Source: Pseudomonas kermanshahensis (GTDB taxonomy: Bacteria > Pseudomonadota > Gammaproteobacteria > Pseudomonadales > Pseudomonadaceae). From it: a stretch of DNA of 64,000 bases. The stretch is from positions 2,790,001 to 2,854,000 of the forward strand of contig NZ_JABWRY020000001.1 of assembly GCF_014269205.2 (NCBI RefSeq). Direction: 5' to 3'. The notes under the pieces were generated by a model. That model was not told the origin of the DNA, made no database searches, and worked only from the letters and a program-made list of their open reading frames with translations. The position numbers and the translations under genes were made by a program. This document shows, piece by piece, positions 1 through 8,293 of the stretch (position 1 is the first letter of the stretch; the number at the start of each line of letters is the position of its first letter).

Positions 1-418
1 TTACCGCATCACAGCACGCCTCACCGGCGCGATTGCGGTCTGACTGCGGGTCGTATTTCCACAGCAGCTTGCCGTTGCGGGCATCCAAGGCATACACCAC
101 GGAAAACGGCCCCGTGGTGTACATCACCCCATCGACCACGATAGGCGTGGCTTCTACACCCCGGTCCAGGTCGAGCTTATAGCTCCAAGCCAGGCCCAAT
201 TGATTGACGTTGTCCTGGTTGATGGCCTTGAGCGGGCTGAAGCGTTGTTCATCGTAGGTACGGCCGTGGCTCATCCAGTTGCCAGGTTCCTGGTCGGCCT
301 GGATGATCCGCTTGCCATCCACTTCTGCAGCAAAAGCGGTTGCGCAGCACGCCAAGGCAAGGGCCAGGCAGCCCAAGGCGTGCGGAAGGGGCCGGCGGTG
401 CGGGCCTGTTCGGTTCAT
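1..418 (-). CDS. PQQ-dependent alcohol dehydrogenase, N-terminal part (cut by window edge)
   Basis: About 139 codons are visible, from an ATG preceded by GGAG eight bases upstream; the rest lies beyond the left edge. A signal peptide (Arg/His-rich start, then a Leu/Ala-rich core ending near CCATAFAAE) predicts periplasmic export. The mature start has the quinoprotein features NWMSHGRTYDEQRFSPL, a LGLAW strand, and a propeller-type strand VYALDARNGKLLWKYDP. The adjacent cysteines in EACCDAV match the vicinal disulfide that sits over PQQ in methanol and ethanol dehydrogenases of this family. These enzymes oxidise primary alcohols in the periplasm. Whether it is a plain quinoprotein or a quinohaemoprotein with a C-terminal cytochrome domain cannot be seen here. 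The gene is divergent from the aldo/keto reductase, and a sigma-54-type promoter lies upstream of it. Confidence 0.88.
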   Translation of the reverse strand, partial: MNRTGPHRRPLPHALGCLALALACCATAFAAEVDGKRIIQADQEPGNWMSHGRTYDEQRFSPLKAINQDNVNQLGLAWSYKLDLDRGVEATPIVVDGVMYTTGPFSVVYALDARNGKLLWKYDPQSDRNRAGEACCDAV

Positions 419-474
419 GGTCGGTTCTCCGTTCTTGTTATGGCGACACCGCATCAGGCGTCGATAACAGACAG

Positions 475-490
475 AGCAACGGCTGTGCCA
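475..490 (-). promoter_or_regulatory. candidate sigma-54 (-24/-12) promoter for the PQQ dehydrogenase
   Basis: Read on the minus strand the site is TGGCACAGCCGTTGCT. It differs from the RpoN consensus TGGCACG-N4-TTGCW at one position and has the required ten bases between GG and GC. Transcription would start near 463, leaving a leader of about 45 bases before the ATG at 418. No enhancer-binding-protein site was recognised. Confidence 0.6.
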
Positions 491-580
491 GCATCACCCA
501 GCATCCTCGAAACAGGCATTACAGAGCGGTTGCTAGCCAAACGGCCGGGCAATGGCTGAGGCCTGCACATGCAGCAGCCA

Positions 581-596
581 TGGCACAGCTGATGCA
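581..596 (+). promoter_or_regulatory. candidate sigma-54 promoter for the aldo/keto reductase
   Basis: TGGCACAGCTGATGCA has the invariant GG and GC ten bases apart and matches most of the RpoN consensus, with ATGC in place of TTGC. It lies about 100 bases before the ATG at 695. A partial copy of the -24 element (TGGCACAGG) follows at about 600. It is weaker than the opposite-strand site. Confidence 0.4.
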
Positions 597-694
597 GGCA
601 TGGCACAGGTGTGTCAGCCACTGTGGCGGGCTTTCAATGGCGTGCGGTTGTGTGTAAAACAGGCAGACAAGCCCACTGCAAAGGACTCAACCGC

Positions 695-1705
695 ATGATC
701 TACCGTCCCCTTGGCCAGAGTGGCCTGCAGGTTTCCGCCCTTACCCTGGGCAGCATGATGTTCGGCGAGCAGACCAGCACCGAGGACTCACTGCGGATCA
801 TCGAAAAAGCCTGGGACCAGGGCATCAACTTCATCGACACCGCCGATGTCTACAACAGCGGGCGTTCGGAAGAAATCGTCGGTGAAGCCGTGGCGCGCCA
901 TCGCCAGGACTGGATAGTGGCGTCCAAGGTCGGCTTTGGCCCGGCCGACGGCCTGCCCAACCGCAGCGGGCTTTCGCGCAAGCACATTTTCAATGCCATC
1001 GACGCGACGCTCACGCGCATGGACCTGGACTACCTTGACGTTTACTACCTGCACCGCGAAGACCACAAGGTACCGCTGGAGGAAACCGTGCAAGCCATCG
1101 GCGACCTGCTGCGCCAAGGCAAGATCCGCTATTGGGGCGTGTCCAACTTCCGCGGCTGGCGCATTGCCGAGCTGTGCCACCTGGCCGAGCGACTCGGCGT
1201 GGCCAAGCCGGTGGTGAGCCAACCGTTGTACAACATCGTCAACCGCCAGGCAGAGCCCGAACAGCTGACCGCTGCGGCTTACCATGGCCTGGGCGTGGTG
1301 CCGTTCAGCCCCTTGGCCCGCGGTGTGCTCAGCGGCAAGTACGCACCCGGCTCGGTGCCAGATGCCAGCAGCCGTGCCGGGCGCCAGGACAAGCGGATCA
1401 TGGAAGTGGAATGGCGCCAGGAATCATTGGCCATCGCCCGCCAGATCCAGGCCTATGTTGAAGCCAAGGGCGTGGGCATCGTCGAGTTCGCGATTGCCTG
1501 GGTACTCAATAACCAACTGGTGAGTTCGGCCATTGTCGGGCCGCGCACCGAAGCACAATGGGACACCTATGCCGGCGCACTGGACGTGAAGATCACGGCG
1601 GAGGATGAAGCGTTCATCGATTCGCTGGTAACGCCGGGCCATGCCTCGACGCCAGGGTTCAATGACGTGGCGCACTACGTGAGTGGGCGACTGGCGCGCA
1701 ATTGA
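695..1705 (+). CDS. aldo/keto reductase
   Basis: A 336-residue protein of the aldo/keto reductase superfamily, NADPH-dependent carbonyl reductases with a TIM-barrel fold. The catalytic tetrad is visible: Asp48 and Tyr53 in FIDTADVYNSG, Lys78 in VASKVG and His120 in YYLHRED. The length fits the family. The ATG at 695 was chosen because AAGGA lies nine bases upstream and translation begins with the typical MIYRPLGQSGLQVS; the frame is open further upstream, but that part does not look like the family. The gene is divergent from the PQQ alcohol dehydrogenase, so a role in handling aldehydes or alcohols is plausible, but the substrate cannot be read from sequence. A bidirectional terminator follows. 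Confidence 0.88.
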   Translation: MIYRPLGQSGLQVSALTLGSMMFGEQTSTEDSLRIIEKAWDQGINFIDTADVYNSGRSEEIVGEAVARHRQDWIVASKVGFGPADGLPNRSGLSRKHIFNAIDATLTRMDLDYLDVYYLHREDHKVPLEETVQAIGDLLRQGKIRYWGVSNFRGWRIAELCHLAERLGVAKPVVSQPLYNIVNRQAEPEQLTAAAYHGLGVVPFSPLARGVLSGKYAPGSVPDASSRAGRQDKRIMEVEWRQESLAIARQIQAYVEAKGVGIVEFAIAWVLNNQLVSSAIVGPRTEAQWDTYAGALDVKITAEDEAFIDSLVTPGHASTPGFNDVAHYVSGRLARN

Positions 1706-1775
1706 TGGCAGCCGTTTGATTGAAGCCAAGGGGCTGCAAAGCCGCTTGGCGGTTCTACCGCGTTGCGGCAGATAC

Positions 1776-1813
1776 AAAAAAAGCTCCCTATCTTTCGATA
1801 CGGAGCTTTTCTT
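1776..1813. terminator. bidirectional rho-independent terminator
   Basis: An inverted repeat AAAAGCTCC/GGAGCTTTT is flanked by an A-run on the left and T-rich sequence on the right. It gives a stem with seven Ts on the minus strand (end of the cold-shock transcript) and TTTTCTTT on the plus strand (end of the aldo/keto reductase). It sits between two convergent genes. Confidence 0.85.
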
Positions 1814-1918
1814 TACACGCCACACAATTGCCAGGCTTCACGCCGTTCGATCAAGCACCCAGGTCAACCCGCAAGGTTGCAAGCACCTGTTCGAACGCCG
1901 AGCCGGCGGGTGCGTGTC

Positions 1919-2131
1919 TTACTCAGGTCGCACTTGGGCGGCCTGCATGCCTTTTTGCCCTTTTTCGGCAACAAAGCTAACAGTCTGGCCTTCTTTCAGC
2001 GACTTGAAGCCGTCCGATTCAATGGCTTTGAAATGAACGAAGAGGTCGTCGCCACCACCCGCTGGGGTAATGAAGCCGAACCCTTTTTCATCGTTGAACC
2101 ATTTAACTGTACCGGTTTGTCTGTTGGACAT
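1919..2131 (-). CDS. CspA-family cold-shock protein
   Basis: A 70-residue single cold-shock domain. The RNA-binding motifs RNP1 (KGFGFI) and RNP2 (LFVHF) are intact, and the start [12 protein letters not shown] is typical of the Pseudomonas CspA/CapB group. These small OB-fold proteins bind single-stranded RNA and DNA in the cytoplasm and act as RNA chaperones. GAGG lies nine bases before the ATG. The roughly 200 bases upstream (2132-2335) carry no gene and would allow the long 5' leader usual for csp genes, though no specific cold-box was recognised. The transcript ends at the bidirectional terminator about 100 bases downstream. Family assignment is very safe; which paralogue it is cannot be told. 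Confidence 0.95.
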   Translation of the reverse strand: MSNRQTGTVKWFNDEKGFGFITPAGGGDDLFVHFKAIESDGFKSLKEGQTVSFVAEKGQKGMQAAQVRPE

Positions 2132-2335
2132 GCTCTGAGCCCTCGATGGCTTATTTGATGCGTTTTACGTGAAATTACAACGAGGGCCTTATCAAACAAC
2201 CAGCCCCTGCAGTGGCATATTGAGCGCTTTGGCGACGATAAGCTACTAAGAATTCCACCAAGCCGCAAAATAGCTGTGCCCTGTACCCGATTTCCCCCGC
2301 AAAATGGGGGCTGCGGCGGTAAACAGAATCTTCGT

Positions 2336-3415
2336 TTAATCGCCCCTGGGCGGTACTGCAGCCGGCCCCAGGTAGCGCGAAGTCCACTCAGCCAGTGGCA
2401 ATGGGGGTTGCTGATCGACGATACGCCGCCAGATCAAGCCCAGGTCATGCCCGTTGAACATCGATGCCACCCCTGCCCCTCGCCACGCCGTGGGCGTGTC
2501 GGCAATCCAGTGCCCCTGGCTATTACGGTGGGCCATGTTGAAGCGGAAGGTGTAGTTGCCGGGGATGCCCATGCGCAGGTCGGTCACCACCAGCGCCCCG
2601 TCGATTTCGTCATAGCGCAACCAGTCATCCGTGAACCAGCGCAGGCGCTGATGCAAAGGCGCACCGCCAAGCGCAGCGGCCAGCTCAAGGTTGCGTGGCA
2701 GGCGCTGCATTTCTGGCGGTTGCTGGTCGAACCCACTGCTGACACCTTCGTAGTAGTCGCCGTCCGGCGTCTTGGCCAGCACGCGCCAGATCAGGCTGTT
2801 GAAGGCAATCGGCACGGCACGTACGTCGCTGACCGTGATGCCCTGCTGGTCCAACGCGGCCTGAAAGCGTTGCTCCGCCTGCATGCGCCCAGCCAGGCCA
2901 AAGCCGAGGTAGGCCGTACTGAAAACCAGTGCCAGGGTCAGCAGCCGCACGGCAGTACCCGTCACGCCCTTGGCGAGGGTGTAGCTCACTGCCGCCAGCA
3001 GCGGCACGGTGTAGACAGGGTCGATGATGAACACCGCAGCCCAGCTTTGCGGGGTCAGCGCCAACGGCCAGAACAGTTGCGTGCCATACACGGTAAAAGC
3101 GTCCAGCACCGGGTGCGTGACCAGCACCAGCCAGAACGCCAGGAACAGGCGCGGAACGGTATAGCCTTTGCCTGGCCAGCACCGGTTGACGCACCAGGCC
3201 AGCAGCAGCGCCAGCCCGGTCAGGACGAAAAGGGAGTGGGAGAACCCCCGGTGGTAGGTCATCTGCGACACCGGGTCGGCGTAGCGGATGACTACGTCCA
3301 GGTCGGGCAATGTGGCCAGCGCTGCGCCGTACAGCAGCGCTCGGCGGCCCTGGATGCGACCGAGCACAGTGCCCTGTAGGGCGGCGCCGAGTACGGCTTG
3401 GGTCAATGAGTCCAA
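2336..3415 (-). CDS. YdjM-like membrane-bound metal-dependent hydrolase
   Basis: A 359-residue protein starting at a TTG codon with AGGA nine bases upstream. The N-terminal half is an integral-membrane domain with several hydrophobic segments (about residues 1-190). It has the conserved histidine/aspartate motifs of the YdjM/DUF457 family: LPDLDVV, YHRGFSHSL and THPVLDAFT. The C-terminal part (about 190-359) is soluble and less conserved. E. coli YdjM belongs to the LexA regulon, but no SOS box was recognised here. The function of the family is poorly known; hydrolase activity is inferred from the metal-ligand pattern. The gene stands alone, 95 bases downstream of benF. Confidence 0.8.
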   Translation of the reverse strand: MDSLTQAVLGAALQGTVLGRIQGRRALLYGAALATLPDLDVVIRYADPVSQMTYHRGFSHSLFVLTGLALLLAWCVNRCWPGKGYTVPRLFLAFWLVLVTHPVLDAFTVYGTQLFWPLALTPQSWAAVFIIDPVYTVPLLAAVSYTLAKGVTGTAVRLLTLALVFSTAYLGFGLAGRMQAEQRFQAALDQQGITVSDVRAVPIAFNSLIWRVLAKTPDGDYYEGVSSGFDQQPPEMQRLPRNLELAAALGGAPLHQRLRWFTDDWLRYDEIDGALVVTDLRMGIPGNYTFRFNMAHRNSQGHWIADTPTAWRGAGVASMFNGHDLGLIWRRIVDQQPPLPLAEWTSRYLGPAAVPPRGD

Positions 3416-3510
3416 GGCGGGATTTCCTGAGAGGATGACGCGTGAAAGCTAACCCCCTCTACCCTCTGGGTGCAAATGCGGCTCAGTGACAAAAGATGGC
3501 AGCTGGGTAG

Positions 3511-4761
3511 TCACAACAACTGCCAGGTGTACACCAGGGTCAAGCGATTCTCGTCGATATCACTGCGGTAGTTGGACCGTGCCATGGCATTTCTCACGCG
3601 AATGCCCAGGCCTTTCAACGCCCCACTCTGCACCGCATAGCCGATATCCAGGTCGCGCTCCCGGTCACGACCCTCGTAGCCCTGCCCGGTATCGACATTG
3701 TTGCCGGTGATGTACCGCACCGTTGCCGTCAGCCCCGGCACGCCCATGGCGGCAAAATTGTAGTCGTAGCGCACCTGATAGGAACGCTCGTCGGTGTAGG
3801 CGAACTCGTAGGTTGGCACCTCGTTGCCCAAGGGGGAGATGTTGGCAAATACCCGCGGGAACGGGCTGTCGCCATAAATGCCCTGATACCCTGCATGGAA
3901 GCTGTGCCCGCCATGGCGGGCAGTGAACAGCGAGAAGAATGCCTGGTTATCGATACTGCCCAGCAGGGCGTCGCCGTCCTCGCGGGCGGTGAAATAGCCA
4001 AGGTTGGCGCTCAGCACCCAGTCGCCGACAGGTTTGCTGTGTTTAAGGCCGACAAAACCTTGCTCGTAGATATCTTCCAACTGCCCGTACCAGAGGCTGA
4101 CACTGCTTTGGTTCGCATTGAACGCGTAGTCGCCCCCCACATAGTTGAACGCGTCACCTTCAGCCTGACGCATTGGCACGTGGCCGAGCATGGCATTCAT
4201 CTTGCCGTCGCCGCCCTCGTTGCGCAGGTGGGTTGAGGTCAGGTGCCCGGCTTGCAAGGTCAGCCCCTGCAGCTCGGTCGACAACAGGCTGGCACCTTGG
4301 TAAGTCGGCGGCAGCAGGCGGATATCACTGAATGTCAGCACTGGCAGGTTGGGCTGCAGTTCGCCCACCCGCAGCTCGGTTTTCGACAGCCTGGCCTTGA
4401 ACGTCGGCGCCAGGCGGCTGTATTCGTCTGCGGCGCGGCCATCGCCATGCACCGGCAACAGGCCGGTATTGACCCGGTCGGGGCTGCTGTCGAGTTTGAT
4501 GCCCAGCAGGCCGAGTGCATCCACCCCGAACCCCACCGTGCCAGGCGTGTACCCCGATTTGAAGTCAAGTATGAAGCCCTGGGCCCACTCCTCGGCCTTG
4601 GACTGTTGATTGGCGCCGACAATGTCGGAGAAGTCGCGGCTGAAATAGTAATTACGGGCACTGAGGCTGGCCTTCGAATCCTCGAAGAAGCCGCCTTCAG
4701 CAGCCAGCAGCGGTGGGCTGAGCAATGTCAGGCCAATAGCGACGCAAGGGGTGTGGTTCAT
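3511..4761 (-). CDS. benF: BenF-like OprD-family benzoate porin
   Basis: A 416-residue outer-membrane channel with a cleavable signal peptide ([24 protein letters not shown]). The mature start, [20 protein letters not shown], is the signature of the OprD/OpdK specific-porin family. Alternating hydrophobic and polar residues suit beta strands, and the C-terminus [10 protein letters not shown] is a membrane strand for BAM recognition. As the last gene of the ben operon, 54 bases after benE, it is expected to pass benzoate across the outer membrane. GAGAG lies seven bases before the ATG, and an A/C-rich Crc-type motif sits just upstream. OprD channels vary in substrate; the benzoate assignment rests on operon position. 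Confidence 0.88.
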   Translation of the reverse strand: MNHTPCVAIGLTLLSPPLLAAEGGFFEDSKASLSARNYYFSRDFSDIVGANQQSKAEEWAQGFILDFKSGYTPGTVGFGVDALGLLGIKLDSSPDRVNTGLLPVHGDGRAADEYSRLAPTFKARLSKTELRVGELQPNLPVLTFSDIRLLPPTYQGASLLSTELQGLTLQAGHLTSTHLRNEGGDGKMNAMLGHVPMRQAEGDAFNYVGGDYAFNANQSSVSLWYGQLEDIYEQGFVGLKHSKPVGDWVLSANLGYFTAREDGDALLGSIDNQAFFSLFTARHGGHSFHAGYQGIYGDSPFPRVFANISPLGNEVPTYEFAYTDERSYQVRYDYNFAAMGVPGLTATVRYITGNNVDTGQGYEGRDRERDLDIGYAVQSGALKGLGIRVRNAMARSNYRSDIDENRLTLVYTWQLL

Positions 4762-4778
4762 TCCGAAGCTCTCTTGAT

Positions 4779-4789
4779 CTTGTTTTTAT
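4779..4789 (-). promoter_or_regulatory. candidate Hfq/Crc CA motif in the benF leader
   Basis: On the minus strand ATAAAAACAAG lies 18 bases before the benF ATG and matches the AANAANAA pattern bound by Hfq with Crc. It is the weakest of the four such sites in the ben genes. Confidence 0.35.
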
Positions 4790-4815
4790 GGAATAAAGCG
4801 CTGGGAACACAGGCA

Positions 4816-6015
4816 TCATGGGGTGCGGCGCATTACCTCCCGCGCTTGAGGCCGCCGCAGAACGAGCAGCGCGTGGGCCAGCAGGCCGAACAGCAGCCCC
4901 CAGAACGCCGCCGACAGGCCAAGGAAGGACACCCCCGAAGCGGTGACCAAAAAAGTGAACAGCCCGGCATCTCGCTCAGCAGGCTCGGCGAGGCTGCGTG
5001 CCAGGGCTTCGCTGATTGCCCCGTACAGGGCCAGCCCGGCAAGGGCCGCGATCAGTGCCGCCGGAAATGCCGCGAACAGCGACATCAACGTGGCCCCAGC
5101 AACCCCAAGCAGCAGGTACAGCACACTGCCGGCAACGGCCGCGACATAGCGCCGGCGCGGGTTTTCATGGGCCTCATGGCCTGTGCACAGGCTTGCGGTG
5201 ACGGCCGCGAGGTTCAGGCCGTGGCAACCAAAAGGCGCGAGCACGGCGCCACCGATGGCGCTGGCACTGATCAGCGGGCTGGCCGGTGTGGCGTAACCGG
5301 CGTTGCGCAGCACCGCCATCCCCGGCATGAATTGCCCTGTGAGGGCCACCAGCACCATGGGCAACGCCAGGCTGAACACCGCCGCCAAGCTGAATTGCGG
5401 GGCAATCCATTGCGGCGAGGCCAGTTGCAGCACCAACGCCTCGCTGCGAAACGCCCCGCTGGCCACGGTCACCACGGTGCCCACGCACAGTACGGCGGCC
5501 ACCGCATAGCGCGGCTGAAGCCTGCGCATCAGCACATAGGTGATGAACATCGCCACCACCAGCAGCGGCTGTACCGGCAAGGCGCGGAACACCTCGATGC
5601 CGAAACTGAACAAGATGCCGGCTTGCATGCCGGCGGCAATGGAGCCCGGCAGGCGCGCGATGATGCGGTCGAAGGCCCCGCTGATGCCAATCAGCAGCAG
5701 GACCAGGTTGGCCACCAGGTACGCCCCCACGGCCTGCTCCAAGCCGAGTTCAGGCAGGGCCGTGACCAACAGCGCCGAGCCTGGGATCGACCAGGCGATC
5801 ACAACCGGCACCCGGTAGCGCAGGCTGAGTACAGCGCCGAGCACTCCGCTGCCCATGGAAACGGCCCAGACCCAGGAAGACAGCTGGCCATGGGACAACT
5901 GCGCGGCCTCGGCAGCGTGAAAGATGATCACCAATGGGCCAGCGTAGGAGATCATCGTCGCCAGGCAGCCGGCGACGATGGCGGACAGCGAGCTGTCCTT
6001 GATCAAGGTTTTCAT
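4816..6015 (-). CDS. benE: BenE-family benzoate transporter
   Basis: A 399-residue inner-membrane protein of the BenE family, thought to import benzoate with protons. It is almost entirely hydrophobic with about 11-12 membrane spans, and shows family segments such as PLVIIFHAAEAA, PGSIAAGMQAGI and APFGCHGLNLAAVTASLCTG. The start ATG overlaps the benK stop codon by one base (TAATG), so the two genes are translationally coupled. In P. putida KT2440-type clusters a catechol dioxygenase gene lies between benK and benE; here it is absent. The open frame runs further upstream, but that part lies inside benK and is not coding. Confidence 0.92.
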   Translation of the reverse strand: MKTLIKDSSLSAIVAGCLATMISYAGPLVIIFHAAEAAQLSHGQLSSWVWAVSMGSGVLGAVLSLRYRVPVVIAWSIPGSALLVTALPELGLEQAVGAYLVANLVLLLIGISGAFDRIIARLPGSIAAGMQAGILFSFGIEVFRALPVQPLLVVAMFITYVLMRRLQPRYAVAAVLCVGTVVTVASGAFRSEALVLQLASPQWIAPQFSLAAVFSLALPMVLVALTGQFMPGMAVLRNAGYATPASPLISASAIGGAVLAPFGCHGLNLAAVTASLCTGHEAHENPRRRYVAAVAGSVLYLLLGVAGATLMSLFAAFPAALIAALAGLALYGAISEALARSLAEPAERDAGLFTFLVTASGVSFLGLSAAFWGLLFGLLAHALLVLRRPQAREVMRRTP

Positions 6016-7343
6016 TACGCTTGCGCCGCCGTGGACAGGCCATGGCGCTTGCCACTGACCAGGTGCACGGCCATGGCCAGCGCGGCAATCGCGCCAGGGA
6101 TGGCGAACGCGATGAAATTCAGTTGCAACGGCAGGTTGATGCCCATCAGCGCGCCACCCAGCAGCGGGCCGACAATGGCGCCATTGCGGCCAATGCCCGA
6201 CGCCCAGCCCAGGCCGGTGGAGCGCACCGCCAGGCCATACATCTGTGCCGCGCCGGCATACAGCAGGATCTGCGTGCCGATGGTGGTGGCGCCGGCGATG
6301 AAGATCAGCAGGTACAGCACCGGCATCGGGCTGTTCACCCCCAACAGGCTGATCGACAGCGCGGCTGCAATGAAGAAACCGACGTTGACCTTGACCAGGT
6401 TGTAGCGGTCGCCCAACCAGCCCCCTAAAATCGCCCCGGCCATGCCACCGAAGTTCAGCGCCAACAGGAACGACAGGCTCGAACCCAGGCTGTAACCCGC
6501 GTTGGCCATCAGCTTCGGCAACCATGAACTGAGCGCGTAGACCATCAGCAGGCAGCAGAAGAACGCCAGCCACAGGGCCAGGGTGCGCACGGCCAGGCCG
6601 TTGCGGAACAGCTCGACGACCGAGCTGCCAGCCCCCTTGCGGTCGGTTGCCTGAAGCACGTCACCAGGCTGGATGTCGCACGCGGGGTCAAGCTGTTTGA
6701 GCAGCTTGCGGGCTTCTTCGGTACGCCCTTTACGTACCAGGAAGCCAATGGATTCTGGCAGGTAGTAGAGAATCACCGGCAACAGCAGCAGCGGTACCGC
6801 CGCAGCGAAGAACATCGACTCCCAGCCGAAACGCGGCAGCATGAAAATACCGACGCCTGCCGACAGCATGCCGCCCAGCGAATAACCACTGAACATGATC
6901 GCCACCAGCGTGCTGCGCAGGCGCTTGGGGGCGTATTCGTTCATCAATGCCACGGCGTTAGGCATCAAGCCGCCACACCCGAGACCGGCGATGAAGCGGT
7001 AGATGCCGAACTCGCTGGGGCTGGTGGCAAAGCCGTTGAGGATGGTTGCCGTGGAGAACAACGCGAAGCAGATGGCGATCCCCTTCTTGCGCCCGATGCG
7101 GTCGGCCAGGCTGCCGAATACCAGGGCGCCAAACATCATGCCGAACAGCGCATAACTGCCCAGGGCGCCGGCCTGCAGGGGCGTCAGGCCCCACTCTTTC
7201 ATGATTACCGGCAGTACCACGCCGTAAATGAACAAGTCATAGCCGTCGAAGATCAGCAGCAGGCCGCACCAGGCCATGACCATCCAGTGGAACGCGGTAA
7301 AGCGCGCATTATCGATGATCGGGTGCACGTCAAGGGTTCGCAT
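6015..7343 (-). CDS. benK: BenK-type MFS benzoate transporter
   Basis: A 442-residue member of the aromatic acid:H+ symporter branch of the major facilitator superfamily, with 12 predicted spans and a central cytoplasmic loop (about residues 205-250). Key signatures are FDGYDLFIYG in the first helix, where the Asp is needed for transport in this branch, and GSLADRIGRKKG, the motif A loop between helices 2 and 3. It imports benzoate across the inner membrane. The gene lies 55 bases after benD and its stop overlaps the benE start. A clear A/C-rich Crc-type site precedes the ATG. Confidence 0.92.
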   Translation of the reverse strand: MRTLDVHPIIDNARFTAFHWMVMAWCGLLLIFDGYDLFIYGVVLPVIMKEWGLTPLQAGALGSYALFGMMFGALVFGSLADRIGRKKGIAICFALFSTATILNGFATSPSEFGIYRFIAGLGCGGLMPNAVALMNEYAPKRLRSTLVAIMFSGYSLGGMLSAGVGIFMLPRFGWESMFFAAAVPLLLLPVILYYLPESIGFLVRKGRTEEARKLLKQLDPACDIQPGDVLQATDRKGAGSSVVELFRNGLAVRTLALWLAFFCCLLMVYALSSWLPKLMANAGYSLGSSLSFLLALNFGGMAGAILGGWLGDRYNLVKVNVGFFIAAALSISLLGVNSPMPVLYLLIFIAGATTIGTQILLYAGAAQMYGLAVRSTGLGWASGIGRNGAIVGPLLGGALMGINLPLQLNFIAFAIPGAIAALAMAVHLVSGKRHGLSTAAQA

Positions 7344-7355
7344 GGCATCTGTCTC

Positions 7356-7370
7356 TGTTGTTTTTGTTGT
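7356..7370 (-). promoter_or_regulatory. Hfq/Crc CA-rich motif in the benK leader
   Basis: On the minus strand ACAACAAAAACAACA lies 13 bases before the benK ATG. It matches the AANAANAA repeats that Hfq binds with Crc to block translation during carbon catabolite repression. Confidence 0.55.
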
Positions 7371-7398
7371 GGAGGAAAACGGTTGCCGGGGGGCTGAC

Positions 7399-8160
7399 TC
7401 AGCCGAGGTCGCCGCCCCCTACCGGCAGCGTTACGCCGGTGATGTAGGAGGCTTCGTCGGAGGCCAGGAAGAGGATGGCGCCGACCTGCTCGTCGATGCT
7501 GCCGTAGCGGTGCATCAAGCTGCTGTCGAGGGTCTGGTCGACGATTTGCTGGTACCAGGCCTTTTCCTGCGCGCTCTGCTCGGCGTTGTTGCGTGGCACG
7601 CGCCGTGGCGGTGCCTCGGTGCCGCCAGGGGCAGTGGCATTGACACGGATACCGCGGCCGGCGGTTTCGAAAGCCAGGCAGGCGGTGAGCGCATTGACGC
7701 CGCCTTTGGCCGCGCCGTAGGGCACGCGGTTGACGCCACGGGTGGCGATGGACGAGACGTTGACAATGGCCCCTGCCCCGCGTTCGAGCATGTACGGCAA
7801 CGCGGCATGGCAACACCACAAGGTGGGGAACAACGAGCGGCGCACTTCGGCCTCGATCTGTTCCACTTCGTAGTGTTCGAAAGGCTTGGCCCAAATGGTG
7901 CCGCCGACATTGTTGACCAGGATGTCGAGGCGGCCGAACGCTTCGACCGCAGCGGCCATGACGCGGGCACAATCGCTGTGCAGTTCGAGGTCGGCGGTGA
8001 GGGTCAGCATGCCCTCCCCGGCCAATTCGTGGACCAACTCGGAGCGGTCCACCGCCACCACCTGCGCGCCTTCGGCCTTGAGCCGCCAGCACACGCCGCG
8101 GCCAATGCCTTGGGCGGCGCCGGTGACCAGGGCGACTTTGCCTTGAAATCTTGTGTTCAT
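7399..8160 (-). CDS. benD: benzoate cis-diol (1,6-dihydroxycyclohexadiene carboxylate) dehydrogenase
   Basis: A 253-residue classical short-chain dehydrogenase. The NAD-binding TGAAQGIG motif is at residues 13-20, NNVGG at about 83, the catalytic Ser in VNVSS (about 136) and the Tyr148-x3-Lys152 pair in YGAAK. It oxidises the benzoate cis-diol made by BenABC, with loss of CO2, giving catechol and NADH in the cytoplasm. The ATG at 8160 has GGAG eight bases upstream. The gap of 133 bases to benC contains a REP palindrome pair, which is unusual inside an operon. Confidence 0.93.
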   Translation of the reverse strand: MNTRFQGKVALVTGAAQGIGRGVCWRLKAEGAQVVAVDRSELVHELAGEGMLTLTADLELHSDCARVMAAAVEAFGRLDILVNNVGGTIWAKPFEHYEVEQIEAEVRRSLFPTLWCCHAALPYMLERGAGAIVNVSSIATRGVNRVPYGAAKGGVNALTACLAFETAGRGIRVNATAPGGTEAPPRRVPRNNAEQSAQEKAWYQQIVDQTLDSSLMHRYGSIDEQVGAILFLASDEASYITGVTLPVGGGDLG

Positions 8161-8188
8161 CAGTATTTCTCCATGCTGACGCGGACGC

Positions 8189-8274
8189 TGTGGGAGCGGG
8201 CTTGCCCCGCTAGCAGACCCCACGGTGGATGGCACGGGCTGCGCCCGTGTTCGCGGGGCAAGCCCGCTCCCACA
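8189..8274. repeat. REP palindrome pair between benC and benD
   Basis: Two 22-base arms (8189-8210 and 8253-8274) of the TGTGGGAGCGGGCTTGCCCC type face each other. Inside them is a smaller palindrome, CACGGGCTGCGCCCGTG. This matches the short extragenic repeats common in P. putida. It could fold into a long stem in the ben mRNA. Confidence 0.85.
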
Positions 8275-8293
8275 AGGGCGGCCCCAAGGAAAC

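Noticed and set aside
2296..2314. Small C/G stem after the YdjM-like gene as a terminator
   Set aside because: A five-base stem around ATTTTGC with no T-run after it on the transcribed strand is too weak to call.
2276..3379. Plus-strand frame of 367 codons opposite the YdjM-like gene
   Set aside because: The minus strand shows conserved membrane and histidine motifs. The plus-strand product is compositionally odd and unrecognised.
6016..6573. Upstream extension of the benE frame
   Set aside because: It lies entirely within benK on the same strand, and its translation is out-of-frame benK. The start overlapping the benK stop explains the gene fully.
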